From Marsupella aquatica (lineage: Eukaryota > Marchantiophyta): a DNA stretch of 64,000 bases. Of this stretch, positions 58,771 to 64,000 are shown piece after piece; positions within the stretch are counted from its first letter, which is position 1; the number at the start of each line of letters is the position of its first letter. The notes beneath the pieces were generated by a model. The model was not told the origin of the DNA. It saw only the letters and a program-made list of their open reading frames with translations, and did not search any database. The DNA lies in the NCBI GenBank assembly GCA_973895155.1, contig OZ316897.1:13454001-13518000 (forward strand), given 5' to 3'. The translations under genes were made by a program, and so were the position numbers.

Positions 58771-61700
58771 ATGGATACTCACGTCAATTTTTGTCAAATT
58801 CGAGGGTTGAGAAACCTGACAAGGAGCCCGGATGGCTTACTCCGGCGAGATGATAAGCTATGGCGACGCCAGGTTGCAGAGTGTAGAGCAGTCGGGACAA
58901 CAAAGATAAAGTGTCCCTGCTTTGTTTGTAATGTAGAGGTAATAGAGTCAAACTAGCTACCGTGAGAAAACACTTAATTGCCCATTCGCGACACCCATCC
59001 CAAAGGCGCTGGTGGGGAGATGAGTGTGATTCGTCTGATGAAGAATGGAATGCAGGGGTATGTGATGGGACTACTAACTTACGGGATAGGGCAAGAGGTA
59101 ACTTCAGTGTAGAGCCAACTGCAGAGGGAGGTGATATACATGGTGACCTCCATATCCCTGAGATGTTGCAAGATCTAGCTGGGCAGGGAATTTCCAATCC
59201 TGGCCCAACTATTGTAGAAGACCTGGGACCAGATGAAAATGTAGAGGAAGATAGAGAGGATCAATTCAACTTGGATGATCTTCTTTCAGACATCAATGTT
59301 GCACCTGAAGAGCCAACACCAATGGTGTGGGATCAAGAATCAGAACAGAGAATGATGGACGCGTTTACAGAAGCATGTTCACCTCTATATGAGGGATCTA
59401 ATACTTCTCAATTGTCGTTTGTGTTGACATTTCTCAACACTTGCCACAACCATGGCTTTACCAACTCAGGCGTAAATGAGCTTCTTTCCTTGATGGCCAA
59501 ACATCTGATGCCATCTACGCACTTACTTCCCAAGAACCTGTACGCATGCAAAAAACTCATTAGTTATGCAGGCTTGGATTATGTGAAAATTCATGCATGT
59601 GAGGATGGATGTGCATTATTCAGAAAGGAGCATTCAAACTTGGAGCACTGTCCGGAGTGTAAAAAACCCAGATACAAGCAGGTTGGAAAATCCAAGCAAC
59701 CAGTAAAAGTACTGTGGCATTTTCCGCTCATGCCTAGGCTAAGACGAATGTACAGGTGCAAGGCCATTTCTAAACTTATGACATGGCATGGTGACAATAA
59801 GAGCACCGATGGGAAGGTTCGCCATGTTGCTGATTCAAAGGCTTGGAAAGAGATAGAGGTTGGGATTGATAGAACTTTTGAACTAGAGCCTCGCAATGTC
59901 CATCTTGGATTAGCCTTAGATGGGGTTAATCCCTTTGGTGAGAATAATTTGAAGCATTCAACATGGCCGGTTGTATTGCTAAATTATAATTTACCACCTT
60001 GGTTGTCAACAAAAAAGTTTTTCATCATGCTATCTTTGCTAATTCCAGGACCTGAAAGTGTGACTGATCGAAACATTGACATTTACTTGGCTCCATTGTT
60101 AGAGGAGTTAATCAAGCTATGGAAGGGAGTAAGGTGCTTTGATTCGCTAGATAGGCCTGGCAGGCAACAGTGGTTTAATCTTAGGGCTATTTTGTTGTGG
60201 ACTATCAATGACTATCCAGCCTTAGGCTTGATAGTCAGGTGACAAAAGGTTACCATGGATGTGTAGTCTGTGGACCTCATGTGACTGTTAGAAGGTCTGG
60301 GTCTCTTTCAAAGTGTGTGTATCCTGGTAGTCGAAGGTGGCTGGAAGAGAATCATAGGTATCTTACCCATAGTTACGCAACCAAGTTTGATGGGAAGTGT
60401 GAGACACGTGGTCCTCCCCCAAGGATGACATGCACTGAAAAATTGACTTATGCTGCTGAAGTTGTTGAGTTTTTGAAAACCAATGGGGCTGTTCAAGGTC
60501 GCAAGAATTGCCCATCAAAACTACATGGAGTGAAGAGGAGACAAAATCTTGCAGAGCTGCCATATTGGAAGGTGAGGTAGTATTTCAATTTATTGTTCAA
60601 TTCAATTAATCACTTTGATTGTTTAACCTATAATTTCTTTCAAGTTTGTGGCCAGTCAGAGTATTGTGTTGCAACACGTTTAAACCGCAGCATGCAATTC
60701 AATCAACAACTGAGCAAGGGAAACTAATGCTAGGTCTTTGTGTGCAAAAATTATTGATCAACCATGTGCTTGATCCGATGCACACAGAGAAAAACATAGC
60801 ACAGAACTTGATCCAGACTTGTTGTGGGAAAAAAGATACTGCAACTGTTCGAAATGACATGGAGGCAGAAGGTGTTCATGAACAGCTTTGGATGAAGCCG
60901 CATCCAAACCAAAAGAAGGACCACTTTGTGAAACCAAAGGCGCCCTATGTCATGAGCAAACAAGAGTTACAACAGTTTCTTCTTACTCTGAAGAATTTGA
61001 AATATCCAACTGACTTTGGTAGCTCCTTAGCAAAATGTGTTAGAGAGAGCAACAAGTTGGCAGGGTTGAAGTCTCATGACTACCATTGTCTAATGCAGCA
61101 AATTCTACCTTTGGCATTGAAGGACCTCATGGCTACAGGACCTCGACTAGCTATTGTGAGTGTTTGTCGCATCTAGCGCAAAGTTTGCTGCAAGGTGTGG
61201 GACCCTGCCACAAAAGATGAACTAATGAAAGACGTGGCACATACTTTGTGTGCTTTGGAGATGCATTCCCCAGCATCCCTGTTTGATGTCATGACGCATC
61301 TTATGATTCACATAGTTGAGGAGCTAGATATATGTGGGCCTGTTTCTCAGCGATGGATGTATCCCATCGAGCGTTACTTAAAAAATCTGAAGGGGTTTGT
61401 GAGGAATAGGGCACATCCAGAGGCATCAATGGCTGAAGGCTACATTCTAGAGGAGGCATTAGGATTTGTTACTGAGTATATGGTTGATTGCCAAGCTACT
61501 CAAAGACGTATTTGGGATTCTGAAGAGGAGGAGGGTGTGAAAGGTGTGATGCTTGAAGGGGCCTCATCTAAAGTGTTGTTAAGTGTTGAGGATCGAGATG
61601 CTGCTCATAAATATTACTTACAAAATAATGTGTTGGTAGCACCCTGGTTGAGGTAAGTACTGAAATATTTAAATTGTAGAGAGAGTTTTTTCTTTCATTA

Positions 61701-62743
61701 GGAACAACGTACTTGCAACTTGTCAGTTTTAGGTGATGTTCCTGTGATTTGGTTGTGCAGTTGAAATACTAGCTTGTTGACCCTTTCACTTGGCTTTTTC
61801 AGGTTGTATGAGGCTGAAGAGGAGGAACTAAGGAGAGCAAGAGAAGCATTTGTAGTACGCTATAATGAGACACGACTTCCACGTAGTAGCAGAACAGTGT
61901 CCCTTCCACCCGAACTTGCCTCAATTCCATTTGGAACCTGGTTTAGGGATCAGATTCACTGAGCTAACTTAGAGGAAAACGACGCTAGAATACTATTGAC
62001 TGCAATCTCATTTCCTCCAAACCAAAGGGCTCTCACTTATAATTCAATGAAGGCTTACGGTAACCATTATAGGGTAATGCGCTGTAAGGATAGAGATGGT
62101 CAATGGCGTGAACTGTCCCAACTTAGGAGCACTGACTCGTAGGGCTATGCTATATTTGACTCTGGTGTTGCTACAACATTTCATGAGGAAAGGACAGGCC
62201 AAATAGGGGTGAATCTGGCTAAGCTAACTTATGTGGGGGTTTTGACTCAAATACTTGTGCTAGACTATGGCCCTTTACTTCGTTATGACCCTGCCATTAT
62301 CCTAAGGGCAAAATGGGTGCGGTCTAATTGGGGACCAGAGAATAGAAATCCATCTATGAAACATGATGAGACGGGTCTTTGGCTAGCCAATTTTAATATG
62401 CCTTATCCTTCAGCAGAGAAACTAGACTATGTTCTACCAAATCAAATTGAACAGGTTTTCTTCTATCCAAATGAGGCCAAGGTCTCTTGGAGACATGTGC
62501 TTCATAAGGAAGGAAGGTCTCGTAGAGTAGTGAGGGTATAGAAGATCTGGAATACAATGATCTTAGACCTCGTCATGAGGCAGTCGAAGCTGGGCTTGTT
62601 GCTGCGGCTAACGTGGCTGTGCCTTTAGAGGATGGAGAGACCCTAGTTATTGTGCCAGGGGCGGTGCCCATGACAGATGATTCAAATGAGGATACTATAG
62701 ATGATGATACTTGGGAAGATTCTGAGGATTCTGAGGAAGAGTG
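58771..62743 (+). pseudogene. TNP2-type CACTA transposase, interrupted
   Basis: The transposase-associated N-terminal domain (58771-58956) has KIKCPCFVC, then a frameshift near 58940. The TNP2 domain (58962-60242) includes WHFPLMPRLRRMYR, GKVRHVADSKAWKEIE and TWPVVLLNYNLPPWLS. A frameshift near 60236 precedes the next block (60239-60571). Likely introns are 60572-60644 and 61657-61803 (GTAAGT...TTTCAG). A middle block starts with LDPMHTEKNIAQNL (60646-61176), then a TAG near 61174. A DUF4218-like block (61195-61656) reads SLFDVMTHLMIHIVEELD. A DUF4216-like block (62209-62541) reads VGVLTQILVLDYGP. Stops at 61960 and 62140 also fit C-to-T decay. The order of domains is complete, so loss of function is recent. 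Confidence 0.88.
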
Positions 62744-62769
62744 ACAAGTGAACTGTTTGTTCCAGTGTT

Positions 62770-63930
62770 TTGATGCAATCGTCATCAGAATCTGAAGGTG
62801 ATGCAGAAGTAGGACTTCCAAGTGGGAATGCGTATGAGGCTTGGAGAGAGGCTAACATACCAGCCAACAACGTTTACATTAAAGAGAATCTTAGAGATTC
62901 AATCATAGCAATTAACAGGTACTAATAAGTCCACTTGAGCTTTTCTTTGAGTATTACTTTGTTGTTTACTTCTATGGATCAATCTACACCCCAATGTATA
63001 CTAATGGTTATTTTATCTTCTTATTACCAGTTGTGTGTACACAAGGAACCTCACTTGGGGGAGAGAAAAAGAGACGTAAGAGTTCCACCAAGACATCACA
63101 AAGTGCAAGTTTATTGCCCCAAAGAAGGAGCTCAAGAAACATTGGGAGACATTTTCCAGATATGGCAGACAATGAGTCAGGAGGGAGTCAATCGCAAAAA
63201 TCATCTGCTACAGACTATGAAAATGAAGACAAGCACTATTCTAACTCCCGTTCTAACTCAGAGGATGAGCAACTGGATGAGGTAAAGGCTAAATTTATTG
63301 TATCCCTTGGCCTACCTTATAAAGGCCCTTGTTGTTATTGTTCAGAGTCATATGAGGGATAAAATTCTTCACACAAAGAGACAGTCTACCCAATTAAATG
63401 ATGGATTATATGATTGATAAGTTCACTTTGTTTTTCTTGTGATGTGTACATACTGTGCTATTGACTGTGCTATCATGTACAACTTTAACAGCAGCCGAGT
63501 GGACACACAAGGCCAAAATATTATACTGATCCTATCACTGGTGAAATCTCTTTGTGTAAGTCAACTCTGAGCCATTTTGCTCTCTAATTTGCTGTACTCA
63601 ACTATTTATTGAAGTGCTCAACTATCTTTGGCAATTAATTATCCATAGCCCTCTGATCACTAAATGTTATATGTAAGTGTGGTCACTTATTGCCATATGT
63701 GATTAACACGTGATTTTTAACTAGGTTGTTTATTGTTGTAGTGACACCAATACCAAGGGCAACTGCAGCTAAGATACCCATGAGCAGTAATGTACGATAC
63801 TTGGGGTCAATGCAGCATCAGTCATCTAGACAGGCAAAAAAGCAATGGGACGAGATAACCGAGGAACGAGTCAAGATGGGTATGAAGAAAGCATCAATCT
63901 CTATATGTAATTTAATATTGTTCACTTAGA
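62770..63930 (+). pseudogene. Second CACTA gene (TnpA-like), partial
   Basis: The first block (62770-62919) has acidic Ser/Glu sequence and NNVYIKENLRDSIIAIN, followed by a plausible intron ending in ttaccag near 63030. The next block starts CVYTRNLTWGREKET and contains KCKFIAPKKELKKHWETF, with a stop in between. A further block (63745-63900) carries basic sequence with a QWDEITEERVKMGMKKA helix. The position after the transposase and the character of the pieces match the second, DNA-binding protein of CACTA elements. The end is beyond the window. Confidence 0.5.
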
Positions 63931-64000
63931 TTGTTGATTTTCCTTGATTCTTCTCTTGCCCATTAGTGTCGTAATTGATACTTCCCCTACCCTTGCTTTG

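Larger units (their letters stand above)
53303..64000 (+). mobile_element. CACTA (En/Spm) transposon, left end to window edge
   Basis: The element starts CACTAGAAGAAAACCTGTG at 53303, next to a possible TAA target duplication. A long subterminal region with a tandem array follows (53303-56640). A transposase relic lies at 58771-62743 and a second element gene at 62770-63930. The right end is outside the window. It inserted into the 5' leader of the gypsy element, so it is younger than that element. Confidence 0.85.

Noticed and set aside
1-64000. CRISPR arrays, bacterial operons or phage-type defence genes
   Set aside because: The window is plant nuclear DNA; its tandem repeats lack the short-repeat and unique-spacer pattern, and no associated proteins occur.

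Overview
This is a transposon-dense stretch of a land-plant nuclear genome. Spliced genes with GT-AG introns, a plant-type alpha-1,4-fucosyltransferase, a plant PHD-finger gene and plant-style CACTA, hAT, MULE, LINE, Ty1/copia and Ty3/gypsy relics all point to an embryophyte. The large amount of decayed repeat suggests a big genome. I cannot place the species; a non-flowering lineage is possible but not shown.

Only two genes look intact. An alpha-1,4-fucosyltransferase (3020-6194, + strand, three exons) would act in the Golgi on N-glycans. A PHD-finger protein (8058-9584, - strand, one exon) is probably a nuclear chromatin reader. They converge on a spacer of about 1.9 kb. The fucosyltransferase has a threefold repeat in its 5' region, and the PHD gene's stop codon lies in a perfect 130-bp tandem duplication.

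From about 10.0 to 19.6 kb is a LINE broken by three insertions: a small non-autonomous LTR element (11662-14306, itself carrying a 1.2-kb repeat), a MITE-like element (15034-15472) and an LTR-like block of about 3.3 kb. From 19.9 to 33.8 kb come a hAT transposase relic, an LTR of a palindrome-bearing family, a truncated gag-only LTR element with its primer-binding site, and a decayed protein-kinase gene. One intron of that kinase gene holds an inverted copy of the hAT 5' region. A second copy of the 1.2-kb repeat follows at 33901-35101.

From 37 to 53 kb there are the right end of a CACTA element, a MULE transposase relic, a GC-rich minisatellite, a copia fragment, a second palindrome-bearing LTR, a gag/protease-only retroelement unit, and a fuller but decayed gypsy element on the - strand. 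A second CACTA element starts exactly at 53303. It carries a tandem array of about 690-bp units, a TNP2-type transposase relic and a second element-encoded gene, and it runs past the window end.

Many breaks in the elements are C-to-T type stop codons, as expected when methylated cytosine deaminates. No tRNA, rRNA or CRISPR was found. The most unusual structures are the palindrome-array LTR family with its gag/protease-only unit, the CACTA-internal array, and the hAT-kinase inverted repeat.
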